Origin: Thermohalobaculum sp039030915
GTDB taxonomy: Bacteria; Pseudomonadota; Alphaproteobacteria; Rhodobacterales; Rhodobacteraceae
Reading direction: 5' to 3'
DNA: 64,000 nt
Assembly (NCBI GenBank): GCA_039030915.1
Contig: JBCCDG010000005.1
Span: forward strand, 13,519-77,518
The notes under the pieces are model-generated. The model was not told the origin of the DNA, did no database searches, and saw nothing but the letters and a program-made list of their open reading frames with translations. Of this stretch, positions 44,438 through 53,135 are shown piece after piece (position 1 is the first letter of the stretch; each line of letters begins with the position of its first letter). The translations under genes and the position numbers were made by a program.

Positions 44438-45133
44438 TCAGAGGAACCGCGCCCGCGCCCGTCGGGCATGGTGGATCGGCGGGAACACATAGCCCATCAG
44501 CCAGCCGGCCGCGAAGCCGCCGAGATGCGCCTGCCAGGCGATCTGCCAGCCGCCAAGGCCCACCGCCATAAGCATGTTGATCGCGATCACCCCCGCGACC
44601 CGCGCCCAGATCGCGTCGCGCGACGCACCATGGCTCGCCAGCCAGCGCTCCTGCCAGCAGGTCAGCACCCCGAGGAGGCCGAAGACCGCGCCCGACGCGC
44701 CGACCAGCGGGACGTAGCTGTCCGCCATCAGCCCGAAGGCGAGCGCCCCGGCCGCCGCCGTCACCACGAAAATCGCCAGCGTGGCTCCGAAGCCCGCATC
44801 CCGGCTGATGCCGTGCCCTAGGCCAAGGAACGCCGCGGCGTTTAGCGCGAGATGTAGCCATCCGCCATGAAGGAGCGCATGCGTCACCAGCGACCAGAGG
44901 AGCTTCGGCTGAACCCCGTCGCCCCGCATCGCCTGCTCGAACACCACGTCCTCGAAGCCGAAACCGCTGTAGAGCACCCAGCGTGATAAATAGCCCGGCA
45001 GCAGGCCCGCATCCGCGCCCTGCATCACCAGTTCGATCACGACCCATAGCCCAACCATGAGCCAGAGGCCCCGGTGGACGGGCACGTTGCTGGGAGGGCT
45101 GCCGGGGGAAGTCCGGTTGAGAGGCATACGCAT
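44438..45133 (-). CDS. Rhomboid-family intramembrane serine protease
   Basis: 231 residues, six to seven helices. Catalytic Ser147 (GASGAVFG) and His203 (QAHLGGFAAG) are present, with the HxxxN motif at His94/Asn98. It would cleave transmembrane substrates in the inner membrane. Converges on murJ and is divergent from trpS. Confidence 0.93.
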   Translation of the reverse strand: MRMPLNRTSPGSPPSNVPVHRGLWLMVGLWVVIELVMQGADAGLLPGYLSRWVLYSGFGFEDVVFEQAMRGDGVQPKLLWSLVTHALLHGGWLHLALNAAAFLGLGHGISRDAGFGATLAIFVVTAAAGALAFGLMADSYVPLVGASGAVFGLLGVLTCWQERWLASHGASRDAIWARVAGVIAINMLMAVGLGGWQIAWQAHLGGFAAGWLMGYVFPPIHHARRARARFL

Positions 45134-45296
45134 TGCCGAAACCTAGGCGCTCGCAAGGCGCACGGCCAGCCTCCTCACGCGCGACTGAAGGGCACCTGCG
45201 CTTGACGCCGCCCGCCCCCGCGCCGCAAAAGCCGGGGCGCGCGCGCCTGGGCCAGGCTCACCCTGAGGCCAGGCATCGCGACCAGGAGGATCGACC

Positions 45297-46355
45297 ATGA
45301 ACGACACCGCTCCGAGCGCAGGGGCCGCGGCGGCGACAGCGAGCCGGCATACCCCGCGCGTCTTCTCGGGCGTCCAGCCCTCGGGCCAGCTCACGCTCGG
45401 CAACTATCTCGGCGCCGTAAAGCGCTTCGTCGAGCTGCAGGACAGCGGAATGGAGACGATCTACTGCATCGTCGATCTGCATGCGATCACCGTCTGGCAG
45501 GACCCCGAGGCGCTGCGCCGCGCGACGCGGGAGCTCGCGGCCACCTATCTCGCCTGCGGGCTCGACCCCAAGCGCTCGATCCTCTTCCATCAGTCCGGCT
45601 GCCCGGTGCACGCGCAGCTCGGCTGGGTGCTTTCCTGCGTCGTACGCCTCGGCTGGCTGAACCGGATGACGCAGTTCAAGGACAAGGCGGGCAAGGACCG
45701 GGAAAAGGCGTCGGGCGGGCTCTACATGTACCCCGCGCTTATGGCCGCGGATATCCTGGCCTATCGGGCAACCCATGTACCCGTGGGCGAGGACCAGAAG
45801 CAGCATCTGGAGCTGGCGCGCGACATCGCGACGAAGTTCAATCTCGACTACGACGCCGAGGATTTCTTCCCGCTGCCCGAACCCCTGATCGGCGGACCGG
45901 CGCCGCGCGTCATGAGTTTGCGTGACGGCACCAAGAAGATGTCGAAATCCGACCCCTCCGACATGTCGCGCATCAACCTGACCGACGACGCAGACACCAT
46001 CGCCGGCAAGATCCGGAAGGCGAGGACCGATCCCGAGCCCCTGCCCGAGAGCCCGGAGGGTCTCGCCGAACGGCCGGAGGCGCGCAATCTGGTGGGCATC
46101 TTCGCGGCGCTGACGGACCGGACGGCGGAGGACGTGCTGGCGGAGTATGGCGGGCAGGGCTTCGGCGCGTTCAAGCCCGCGCTGGCGGAGGTGGCGGTCG
46201 GCCACCTCGCCCCGATCGCCGAGGAAGTACGCCGCCTCAATGCCGATCCGGCCGAGATCGACCGGATCCTCGGCGATGGGGCATCCCGCGCGCGTGCGAT
46301 CGCGGAACCCGTGCTGGCCGAGACCTATGAAAAGGTGGGGTTCCTCCATACCTGA
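45297..46355 (+). CDS. trpS: Tryptophanyl-tRNA synthetase
   Basis: 352 residues, class-I synthetase. The HIGH-equivalent is in PSGQLTLGNYLGA and the KMSKS motif is exact (KKMSKSDPSD). It charges tRNA-Trp. The start ATG 45297 is preceded by AGGAGG. No attenuator or T-box is seen upstream. Confidence 0.97.
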   Translation: MNDTAPSAGAAAATASRHTPRVFSGVQPSGQLTLGNYLGAVKRFVELQDSGMETIYCIVDLHAITVWQDPEALRRATRELAATYLACGLDPKRSILFHQSGCPVHAQLGWVLSCVVRLGWLNRMTQFKDKAGKDREKASGGLYMYPALMAADILAYRATHVPVGEDQKQHLELARDIATKFNLDYDAEDFFPLPEPLIGGPAPRVMSLRDGTKKMSKSDPSDMSRINLTDDADTIAGKIRKARTDPEPLPESPEGLAERPEARNLVGIFAALTDRTAEDVLAEYGGQGFGAFKPALAEVAVGHLAPIAEEVRRLNADPAEIDRILGDGASRARAIAEPVLAETYEKVGFLHT

Positions 46356-46430
46356 GTGAGGAGGTGCGGAGCGGGCGGGGCCGGTCGGCTGCGCGTCCGC
46401 CCTGCGGAAGACGGCAGAGAGAAGGACGAC

Positions 46431-46550
46431 ATGATGACCCGCGCCACCCTGCTCGCCGCCCTTCTGCTCGCGACCCTCGCCGCGGGCTGCAACATCACCG
46501 TCAATCCGGTCGATCTCGACAGTCTGCCGAGCAGCAACCGCAATCTCTGA
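46431..46550 (+). CDS. Very small lipoprotein
   Basis: 39 residues. Basic start, hydrophobic core, lipobox LAAGC (Cys20) and a short 19-residue mature peptide (NITVNPVDLDSLP then SSNRNL). GAAGGA lies 7 bases before the ATG. The design is that of a tiny anchored lipoprotein such as entericidin-like or LptM-like peptides; I cannot name the family. It lies between trpS and the minus-strand hydrolase. Confidence 0.62.
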   Translation: MMTRATLLAALLLATLAAGCNITVNPVDLDSLPSSNRNL

Positions 46551-46568
46551 TGCCGACTGGCCTTGCGC

Positions 46569-47198
46569 TCAGGCCGCGAGCCATCGGGCGAGCGCCGCAA
46601 GCTCGGGCTGGGTGAGGGCGTGGCCGCCCGGCTGCCAGGCGGTCTCGACCGCGGCGCCCGCCGCCTCCAGCGATGCGATCAGCGCGCGCGTCTGCTCAGG
46701 CGGGCAGATCGGGTCCTGCAGCCCCGCGCCGACGAAGACCTCCGCGCCGGTGGCATCCGCGACCGCCAGCTCGAACGGGATGAGCGGGTGCAGAAGCGCC
46801 CAGCGCCCGAGCAGATCGGGCGCCGCGAACATCAGGCTCGCGAGCGCGTTGGCGCCGTTTGAGTATCCGATGCCGATGGCGCGCGACGGATCCCGTCCGG
46901 CTCGATCGAGCACGCGCGGAAGGAAACCGTGGAGCTTCGCCGTGGCCCGCGCCAGATCCGCCATATCATAGACGCCCTCCGCTCGGCGGCGGAAGAAGCG
47001 GGGCATCCCGCCCTCCAGGACATCGCCCCGCAACGCCATGACCGCCGCGCCCGGCAGCGCGGCATCGGCCAACGCGTGGCCCAGCGTCGCCATCTCGCGC
47101 TCATTGCCGCCAGTGCCGTGGAGGAGGATCAGCGTCTCCTGACACTCGCCCTCCCCCTGCTCGATCACATGGATGTAGTCGTCGGTTGCGCTGTCCAT
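46569..47198 (-). CDS. Alpha/beta hydrolase, carboxylesterase of MhqD type
   Basis: 209 residues from ATG 47198. LILLHGTGGNE at the N-terminus, nucleophile Ser in GIGYSNGANAL, Asp in GLQDPICPPEQ, and His in PGGHALTQPE form the triad. Size and motifs match MhqD/phospholipase-carboxylesterase proteins that act with MhqO ring-cleavage enzymes in quinone resistance of Bacillus. The MhqO-like gene is directly upstream, with a perfect palindrome between them. Confidence 0.85.
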   Translation of the reverse strand: MDSATDDYIHVIEQGEGECQETLILLHGTGGNEREMATLGHALADAALPGAAVMALRGDVLEGGMPRFFRRRAEGVYDMADLARATAKLHGFLPRVLDRAGRDPSRAIGIGYSNGANALASLMFAAPDLLGRWALLHPLIPFELAVADATGAEVFVGAGLQDPICPPEQTRALIASLEAAGAAVETAWQPGGHALTQPELAALARWLAA

Positions 47199-47215
47199 CG
47201 TGCCTCCGTCGTCGG

Positions 47216-47255
47216 CCCGCCCGATCTCGACGGGGTCCCGTCGAGATCGGGCGGG
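47216..47255. repeat. Perfect 19-bp inverted repeat between mhqO- and mhqD-like genes
   Basis: Arms 47216-47234 and 47237-47255 are exact reverse complements with a 2-bp centre (GT). It lies between the stop of the upstream gene (47264) and the start of the esterase (47198). No T-run follows. It could be an operator for the pair, or an RNA hairpin that lowers or protects downstream expression. Confidence 0.85.
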
Positions 47256-47263
47256 ATCCTGCC

Positions 47264-48220
47264 TCACGCCACCAGCTTCGGCAGCGACTGCTCCAGCTTC
47301 TCGCGCAGATGCTCGTGCTGGGAGGGCAGCTTCAGCGCCTCGCCCAGATGCTCCACCGGCTCGTCCCGGTCGAAACCGGGCTCGTCCGTGGCCACTTCGA
47401 AGAGGATGCCCTCCGGCGTGCGGAAGTAGATGGCGTAGAAGTAGTCACGGTCGATCTGCGGCGTTACCCGATGCCCATGCGCGGCCACCGCCTGCCGCAC
47501 CCGATCCTGCGCCGACCGGTCGGCTACGCGGAAGGCAACGTGGTGCACCGTGCCCGCCGCCTCCACGCCCTCGGGCATGGAGGGGTCGATCAAGAGATCG
47601 ACGACGCCCGCATCGACGCCCGGCTGCGTGAAGCGGACGACACGGCGACCGGCATCGTCGCCTGCCTCCGATACTTCCTCGCCCTGACGCTCATAGCCGA
47701 AGATGCCTGTCAGGATCGCCGCCGTCGCCTCCTCGCCGGAGACGCCAAGCGTCACGCCCTCGAAGCCGCGGACCGCATAGGCCTCGGGCACATCGGTTCC
47801 GGTCCAGGGCGCACGTTTGTCGGCCATCGTCTCGACGAAGACGAGACCCAGCCCCTCGGGATCGGTTGCGATCAGCCGTGCGGCGCCGAAGGTGTCGTGC
47901 CTGGCAACGGCCTTGCCGCCATGCGCCGCGATGCGTTCGGACCAGAAGTCGAGGCTTCCCGGCGGCACGGCGTAGTGGGTGAAGACCACCTGACCCCGGC
48001 CGACGCGGCCCTGACGCGCATTCGGGAACGGGAAGAAGGTCATCACCGTGCCCGGCGTCCCGGCGCCGTCCGCGTAATAGAGATGGTAGACGTCCGGCGC
48101 GTCGAAGTTGACGGTCTTCTTGACCATGCGCTGGCCCAGCGCCTTCACGTAGAAGTCGTGGTTGGCCTGGGCGTCGCCCGAGATGGCGGTGACATGATGC
48201 AGGCCGGCGATATCGGTCAT
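47264..48220 (-). CDS. Glyoxalase/extradiol-type ring-cleaving dioxygenase (MhqO type)
   Basis: 318 residues from ATG 48220, with GGAGGA upstream. Two vicinal-oxygen-chelate modules: the first begins GLHHVTAISGDAQANHDFY with the metal His, the second has TVHHVAFRVADRS, and EVATDEPGF gives the metal Glu. MhqO proteins open hydroquinone-like rings or detoxify quinones. It is transcribed with the MhqD-like esterase. The substrate is inferred from that pairing. Confidence 0.88.
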   Translation of the reverse strand: MTDIAGLHHVTAISGDAQANHDFYVKALGQRMVKKTVNFDAPDVYHLYYADGAGTPGTVMTFFPFPNARQGRVGRGQVVFTHYAVPPGSLDFWSERIAAHGGKAVARHDTFGAARLIATDPEGLGLVFVETMADKRAPWTGTDVPEAYAVRGFEGVTLGVSGEEATAAILTGIFGYERQGEEVSEAGDDAGRRVVRFTQPGVDAGVVDLLIDPSMPEGVEAAGTVHHVAFRVADRSAQDRVRQAVAAHGHRVTPQIDRDYFYAIYFRTPEGILFEVATDEPGFDRDEPVEHLGEALKLPSQHEHLREKLEQSLPKLVA

Positions 48221-48430
48221 GGCGTCCTCCGGATCGATTGCGCGTCTCCGGCGGGATATGAGGGTGCTGCACCGCACATCAACGGCCGCCAGAATAACGG
48301 ACTGTTGCGCACGGATGCAGAATGCGCCGCCGCCCCAGCGCTGACGCGGCGTGCTTGCGCCGCGGGCCTGCGCTGCGTCACACTCGTGACGACGGGCGCG
48401 AATCGGGCCCGGAGCAGCGATTCGGACCCC

Positions 48431-48886
48431 ATGCGCAAATTCATGGTCGTGGTCGACGAGACGCCGGAGTGCCAGCAGGCCATGCGCTTCGCGGCGCGGC
48501 GCGCCAAGAACACCGGCGGGCGGGTCCTGATGCTCTACGTCATCAAGCCAGACGAGTTTCAGCACTGGATGGGGGTGGCCGAGGTCATGCGCGCAGAGGC
48601 GCGCGATACGGCCGAGGAACGTCTGCAGGAGCTGGCCGAGGAGATGTCGCATCTCTCCGGCATGACGCCCGAATTCGCGATACGCGAAGGCAAGCCGGTG
48701 GACGAGGTGCTGGCCGCCATCGACGAGGACCCGGAGATCGGCGTGCTTGTCCTCGGCGCCGGCGAGGATGACGGCCCTGGCCCCCTCGTCTCCCAGCTCG
48801 TTGCAAAGCAGGGGCACCGCATGCGCGTGCCGATCACCGTGGTGCCCGGCGCCCTCAGCCTCGCGCGGATCGACGAGATCAGCTGA
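48431..48886 (+). CDS. Universal stress protein family protein
   Basis: 151 residues, a single UspA domain: MRKFMVVVDETPECQQAM at the N-terminus and the LVLGAGEDDGPGPLVSQL and VPITVVPG near the C-terminus. The glycine-rich ATP site (G-X2-G-X9-G-S/T) is only partly conserved. Divergent from the MhqO-like gene across a 210-bp region that should carry both promoters. Role: stress-linked nucleotide-binding protein. Confidence 0.88.
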   Translation: MRKFMVVVDETPECQQAMRFAARRAKNTGGRVLMLYVIKPDEFQHWMGVAEVMRAEARDTAEERLQELAEEMSHLSGMTPEFAIREGKPVDEVLAAIDEDPEIGVLVLGAGEDDGPGPLVSQLVAKQGHRMRVPITVVPGALSLARIDEIS

Positions 48887-49008
48887 GCCATCACCGCACC
48901 CGCCCGCGTCATCGTAACCGCACGGTGCTTGATGGAGGATCAACGCGGCGGCGGTCGCGGCGAGAGACCCTGCTTCCCGTTTGCCTGGCGCCGCCCTAGG
49001 CTCTTCCC

Positions 49009-49575
49009 GTGAACACCGCGACGCATCTTCTGACGGCGGCAGCGGCGCTCTCGCGCCGGGGCGAGCCGGGCCGCAACGCTGCGGTTGTCGTGGGCGCGCT
49101 CCTGCCCGACGCGTGGATCTTCGGCTTCTGGGGCTGGCACCGCGTGCAGGGCGTGCCGGAGTGGCGGCTCTGGCGCGAGCTCTACTGGCAGGAGCCGTGG
49201 CAGACCGTCGGCGCCATCGCGAACTCCGCACCGCTCGCAGTCACGCTCCTCGCAGCGGGCTTCATCGCGCGCCTGCCCTGGTTGGCCGTTCTTGGGGGCG
49301 CGATGCTGATCCACCTCGCGCTCGACTTTCCGGTGCATGCGGACGATGCGCACCGCCATCTTTGGCCGCTGAGCGACTGGCGCTTCCACTCGCCGCTGTC
49401 CTACTGGGACACGCGCCATCATGCCGGCGCGGTGATCTGGATCGAGGCTGCGCTCACCGCGGCCTGCCTCACTCTCCTCTGGCAGCGCTTCGATACACGC
49501 CTGCCGCGGGCGGCCCTTGCCCTCCTCGCCGCGGGCTACGTGGGCGCCTATGCCTACTTCGCGCTGGTTCTCTGA
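49009..49575 (+). CDS. Membrane protein related to DUF457/YdjM metal-dependent hydrolase-like family
   Basis: 188 residues with about four hydrophobic helices. It starts with TATHLLTAAAAL and has GALLPDAWIF, AMLIHLALDFPVHADD and HHAGAVIWIE, His/Asp pairs on helix faces as in membrane-bound metal-dependent hydrolase-like (DUF457) proteins. Start GTG 49009. In some related genomes it is misannotated as CobQ; no such domain is present. Function not known. Confidence 0.7.
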   Translation: MNTATHLLTAAAALSRRGEPGRNAAVVVGALLPDAWIFGFWGWHRVQGVPEWRLWRELYWQEPWQTVGAIANSAPLAVTLLAAGFIARLPWLAVLGGAMLIHLALDFPVHADDAHRHLWPLSDWRFHSPLSYWDTRHHAGAVIWIEAALTAACLTLLWQRFDTRLPRAALALLAAGYVGAYAYFALVL

Positions 49576-49578
49576 GGG

Positions 49579-50571
49579 TCAGACGGCGAGATAGCCTGGC
49601 CCCGCCTCGATCCCGGCCGCCGAAAGCATCGCCGCCACGTCGCGGATGAACCCGTCCGGCAGATGGCCGCCCTGGGCGATGCGGGCCGGCCGGTCCGGCG
49701 CCGCGGGCCCATGCGCGAGCACATGGTCGACCGCACGGTTGGCATTGGCGAAGGGATTGCCCGCGGGCAGCCGGCCCGCCGCCTCGAAGAGCTTCTCCAC
49801 CAGCGCCGCCGTCCGGTCCGAAAGCGCCCCGGCCTCCGCGCTCCGGCCTGCGGCCACATGCTCCGCCACGGCGCGGAGCTGCGGCGCGAGCCCGTTCGCG
49901 GTGCTAAGAAGCCAGCCGTCATAGGCTCCGTTCGGCTTCAGATGCCCTGCGTAGCCGCCCTCCGCCCCGCGCAGGAGTTTCGCGCCGCCTGTCCCCAGGC
50001 CAGCCTTCGCCACCGCATCGCCGCCAGAGGTGTCCTTGAAGAGCGTGACGCGCGGCGCTTCCGCGGCGATGGCCGCGAAGGTGGCCGGCGCGATCTCGCA
50101 ATTGACGACCTGGGGGAGCTGGTAGATCGCGATCTCGGCGGTCGTTGCGGCAATGACGGCGCGGAGATGGTCGGCGATCTCCTCCTGGCTCGCACCCTCC
50201 TTTACCGGCGCGCAGATAGTGAGCCCTGCCCAGCGACAGGGCAGCGGCGCCTTGGCAATGGCCGCCTCGATCGCCTGCGCCCGCGCGATCACGCCGGCCG
50301 TATCACCCGCGAAGGCGCCGACAAGGATGCTGTGCCCGGGCCCGAGCGCGCCCCCGGTGGCGGCAAAGTCCAGCCAGTCCGCCAGCGTCTCATCCGACAT
50401 CTCCCACCCGTCCCCGGTGGTGCCGGCGATCAGATACTGGCGTACATGCGGGCTGATCGCCGCGATCTGCGCTGCCTGCCGCGCCCGGTCGAGCCGCATG
50501 CCCGCCCCCTCCTCGTAATGGGTCAGGATCGGCACCCAGAGGGGATCCCAGCGCAGATCGGCAGCGGTCAT
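49579..50571 (-). CDS. DapA-family (dihydrodipicolinate synthase/N-acetylneuraminate lyase-like) aldolase
   Basis: 330 residues from ATG 50571. TIM barrel with YLIAGTTGDGWEM and the Schiff-base lysine in VTLFKDTSGGD. The family includes aldolases and dehydratases acting on pyruvate or 2-keto sugar acids. The GTTGDGWE segment replaces the GTTGEG of true DHDPS, so a different substrate is likely. Alone in its transcription unit; divergent from the Nfu gene. Confidence 0.84.
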   Translation of the reverse strand: MTAADLRWDPLWVPILTHYEEGAGMRLDRARQAAQIAAISPHVRQYLIAGTTGDGWEMSDETLADWLDFAATGGALGPGHSILVGAFAGDTAGVIARAQAIEAAIAKAPLPCRWAGLTICAPVKEGASQEEIADHLRAVIAATTAEIAIYQLPQVVNCEIAPATFAAIAAEAPRVTLFKDTSGGDAVAKAGLGTGGAKLLRGAEGGYAGHLKPNGAYDGWLLSTANGLAPQLRAVAEHVAAGRSAEAGALSDRTAALVEKLFEAAGRLPAGNPFANANRAVDHVLAHGPAAPDRPARIAQGGHLPDGFIRDVAAMLSAAGIEAGPGYLAV

Positions 50572-50671
50572 GGCAGTTCTCCCCTGTGCAGCGCGCACCC
50601 GCCAGTTTAGAACCATTCTTGATCCGCAGGCGCGACCGGTCCATTTATGGGTCAACGAACGGGAGAGACCA

Positions 50672-51232
50672 ATGTTCATCCAGACCGAAGCGACGCCGAA
50701 CCCGCAGACGCTCAAGTTCTTGCCGGGCCAAGCGGTGATGCAGCACGGCTCAGCTGATTTTCCGACGCCCGACGGTGCGGAGGCCTCGCCGCTCGCCGCG
50801 CGGCTCTTCGCGGTTGATGGCGTGACGGGCGTCTTTCTCGGTCCGGACTTCATCACCGTGACGAAGGATGCGGCCGTCGAGTGGCTGCACCTCAAGCCCG
50901 CCCTCCTCGGCGCGGTGATGGAGCACTACCAGTCCGGCGCGCCCGTGATGAAGGGCGAGGGGCCGCAGGTCGGCCATGCCGCGCATGACGGGCCGGACAA
51001 GGAGATCGTGGGCCAGATCGTCGAGCTTCTCGACACCCGCGTCCGCCCTGCCGTCGCGCAGGACGGGGGTGACATCACCTTCCACGGCTTCGACAAGGGG
51101 GTGGTCTATCTCCACATGCAGGGCGCCTGCGCCGGTTGCCCGTCCTCGACGCTGACGCTGAAGCACGGGATCGAGAACCTGCTTCGTCACTACATTCCCG
51201 AAGTGACCGAGGTGCGGCCTGTCGGCCTCTGA
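50672..51232 (+). CDS. Nfu-type Fe-S cluster carrier protein
   Basis: 186 residues. N-terminal Nfu domain (MFIQTEATPNPQTLKFLPG) and C-terminal NifU-like domain with the cluster motif GACAGCPSST (CXXC). It carries Fe-S clusters to targets. The start at 50672 follows GGGAGA. Such proteins are widespread in alphaproteobacteria. The LeuCD enzyme encoded nearby needs a 4Fe-4S cluster. Confidence 0.93.
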   Translation: MFIQTEATPNPQTLKFLPGQAVMQHGSADFPTPDGAEASPLAARLFAVDGVTGVFLGPDFITVTKDAAVEWLHLKPALLGAVMEHYQSGAPVMKGEGPQVGHAAHDGPDKEIVGQIVELLDTRVRPAVAQDGGDITFHGFDKGVVYLHMQGACAGCPSSTLTLKHGIENLLRHYIPEVTEVRPVGL

Positions 51233-51250
51233 GCGCGTGCACATGACCGT

Positions 51251-51673
51251 ATGCTGACCGGGCGCTGCTACTGCGGGGCCACCACGCTCGGCGCGGCGAC
51301 GGCGCCGAGCGTGGTGGCCTTCTGCCATTGCGCCGACTGCCGCCGCTGGACGGGTGCGCCGCTCCCCGACTTTGCGGCATTCGCCGATGGCACGCTGACC
51401 ATCGAGCCCGATCCCGGGCCATTCTCGACCGTGCCAGGCGTGGAACGCTGGTTCTGCCGCACCTGCGGCTCTCCGCTCGCCGCGCGGTTCGACTACCTGC
51501 CGGGTCAGGTCTACGTGCCCCTCGGGGTGCTCGATCAGGCACCGGATCTGGCCCCTGCGCTCCACGCCCATGCGGATGCCGCACTGCCATGGCTACACAT
51601 TGCCGATGACCTGCCGCGCCAGGACGGCAGCGCGCAGGAAGCGCTCGGGCCGGGCGGCGGGGATGCGCCGTGA
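51251..51673 (+). CDS. GFA/CENP-V family protein
   Basis: 140 residues. Seven conserved cysteines bind zinc: Cys6/Cys8 (RCYCG), Cys25/Cys27/Cys30 (FCHCADC) and Cys69/Cys72 (CRTC). Glutathione-dependent formaldehyde-activating enzyme fold, though many members have no proven activity. Starts 18 bp after the Nfu gene and overlaps tsaB by four bases (GTGA). Confidence 0.92.
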   Translation: MLTGRCYCGATTLGAATAPSVVAFCHCADCRRWTGAPLPDFAAFADGTLTIEPDPGPFSTVPGVERWFCRTCGSPLAARFDYLPGQVYVPLGVLDQAPDLAPALHAHADAALPWLHIADDLPRQDGSAQEALGPGGGDAP

Positions 51674-52413
51674 TCCTCGGCATCGACACCTCCGCCAGCC
51701 GCTGCGCCGTGGCGCTCTTCCGGCCGGATCTGATGCCGGTCGTTCTGGCGGAGCGGATGGACCGCGGCCATGCCGAGCGGCTCTTTCCGATGATCCGGGA
51801 GGTGCTGGCCGAGACCGGCCAGGGCATCGATGCGGTCGAGCGTATCGCCGTCTGCACGGGCCCCGGCTCCTTCACCGGCCTCCGCGTAGGCGTCGCCGCG
51901 GCCCGCGGCCTCGCGCTCGGACGCGGCATTCCCGCCATCGGCGTCACCCGCTTCGCGGCGCTGGCCGCCACGTTCGTCCGACCGCAGGGGTTGGACGAGA
52001 ATGGCGACCGGTCCGGCGCGGTCACGATGCCGCGCACGCTCGAGGAGAAGGTCGGCTGGGCCGAGCGCCGCCCCCTCGCCGTCGCCATCGCAGGCCGCGG
52101 TGCCGTCTATCTCCAGCTCTTCGAAGCTGGCACCGCCATAACGGAGCCCGCGCTCATCGCACCGGACGCACTCGCCGCCACCGTTCCGGCGGACGCCGTG
52201 CCGGTCGGCGACGGCTGGGCGATGGAGGGCGTCGATTCGAAGGGACCGGGCGGTCGAGGCGAGCCGGTTCTCCTGCCCGAGGGTCTGCCCGATCCGGTCC
52301 TTCTCGCAACACTCGGCGCCGAGGCCGTGCCCGGGCCGCCGCCAGCGCCGCTCTATCTGCGCGGCGCCGATGCGGACCCGCCGCGCGAGGCGCCGCCACG
52401 GCTCCTCAACTGA
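51670..52413 (+). CDS. tsaB: tRNA threonylcarbamoyladenosine synthesis protein TsaB
   Basis: 247 residues, ASKHA-type fold: ILGIDTSASRCAVAL at the N-terminus and CTGPGSFTGLRVGVAAARGLA are diagnostic. It binds TsaD in making the t6A modification of ANN-decoding tRNAs. The start is GTG 51670. rimI follows after 10 bp, a conserved pair. Confidence 0.95.
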   Translation: MILGIDTSASRCAVALFRPDLMPVVLAERMDRGHAERLFPMIREVLAETGQGIDAVERIAVCTGPGSFTGLRVGVAAARGLALGRGIPAIGVTRFAALAATFVRPQGLDENGDRSGAVTMPRTLEEKVGWAERRPLAVAIAGRGAVYLQLFEAGTAITEPALIAPDALAATVPADAVPVGDGWAMEGVDSKGPGGRGEPVLLPEGLPDPVLLATLGAEAVPGPPPAPLYLRGADADPPREAPPRLLN

Positions 52414-52423
52414 GGCGGCCGTC

Positions 52424-52906
52424 ATGTCCGATCTCAGGATCGTCGTCCCTGGCCCGGCGGAGGCGGCAAGGCTCGCGGCACTCGATGCCGCCGCCTTTCC
52501 GGATGCAACGGCCACGTTCACCGCAGAGGACTATCTGGGTTTCGCAACAGCCGGGGAGGGCGTCCGGCCAACGGCGATCATCGCGGATCAGGACCTTGCG
52601 CGCTGTGTCGCCGTCCTTCGCTTCGCCGCCGACGAGGTGGAGGTCCTGACCCTCGGCGTCATCCCTTCGTCCCGCCGCACAGGCTCCGGGCGCGCGCTCC
52701 TCCGCACCGCATTCGCGGTCGCCAGGCGCTCGGGCGCCGTCTCCATGTTCCTCGAGGTCGCAGCGAACAACGATGCGGCCCGCGCCCTATACGGCTCCGA
52801 AGGCTTTGCCGAGGTCGGTCGGCGCAGCGGCTATTATCGAAGACGCGACGGCAGCCGGGTAGACGCCCTCGTCCTGCGCCTCGACCTCGCCGGCAAGGCA
52901 CCCTGA
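52424..52906 (+). CDS. rimI: RimI-like GNAT N-acetyltransferase
   Basis: 160 residues. GNAT core with the acetyl-CoA loop LGVIPSSRRTGSGRALLRTA and SMFLEVAANNDAARALYGSEGF then YYRRRDG. In E. coli RimI acetylates S18; here it is assigned from fold and from its place after tsaB. ATG 52424 chosen. In the typical RimI loop the last Gly is preceded by Gln-Gly; here it reads TGSGRAL, a mild deviation. Confidence 0.88.
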   Translation: MSDLRIVVPGPAEAARLAALDAAAFPDATATFTAEDYLGFATAGEGVRPTAIIADQDLARCVAVLRFAADEVEVLTLGVIPSSRRTGSGRALLRTAFAVARRSGAVSMFLEVAANNDAARALYGSEGFAEVGRRSGYYRRRDGSRVDALVLRLDLAGKAP

Positions 52907-53135
52907 ACCCAAGCCAACAGATACCCCGCCGGTACTCCGCCGCTACCGTTGCCGTCGCCCGGACAGGGGAGTAGAAGGCGCGGCATGACGAGCGCACGCC
53001 CCATCCGCGACCTTTCCGATCGTCGGCGCCTGCCGAGCCGGTTCTTCGCGCGCGTGCAGCCCCGTCCGAAGGGGTGAGCGGCCGCGCAACGCGGCCCTCC
53101 CGCCCAAGCCCCTGAAGAGACGAGAGAACACAGCC

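Noticed and set aside
47186..48430. Long plus-strand extension in front of the universal stress protein
   Set aside because: It is antisense to the MhqO-like gene; the stress protein begins cleanly at ATG 48431.
52985..53077. 30-codon frame upstream of leuC that could be a leader peptide
   Set aside because: It has only three leucines, none adjacent, and no attenuator-like stem with a T-run follows, so a leucine attenuator is not supported.
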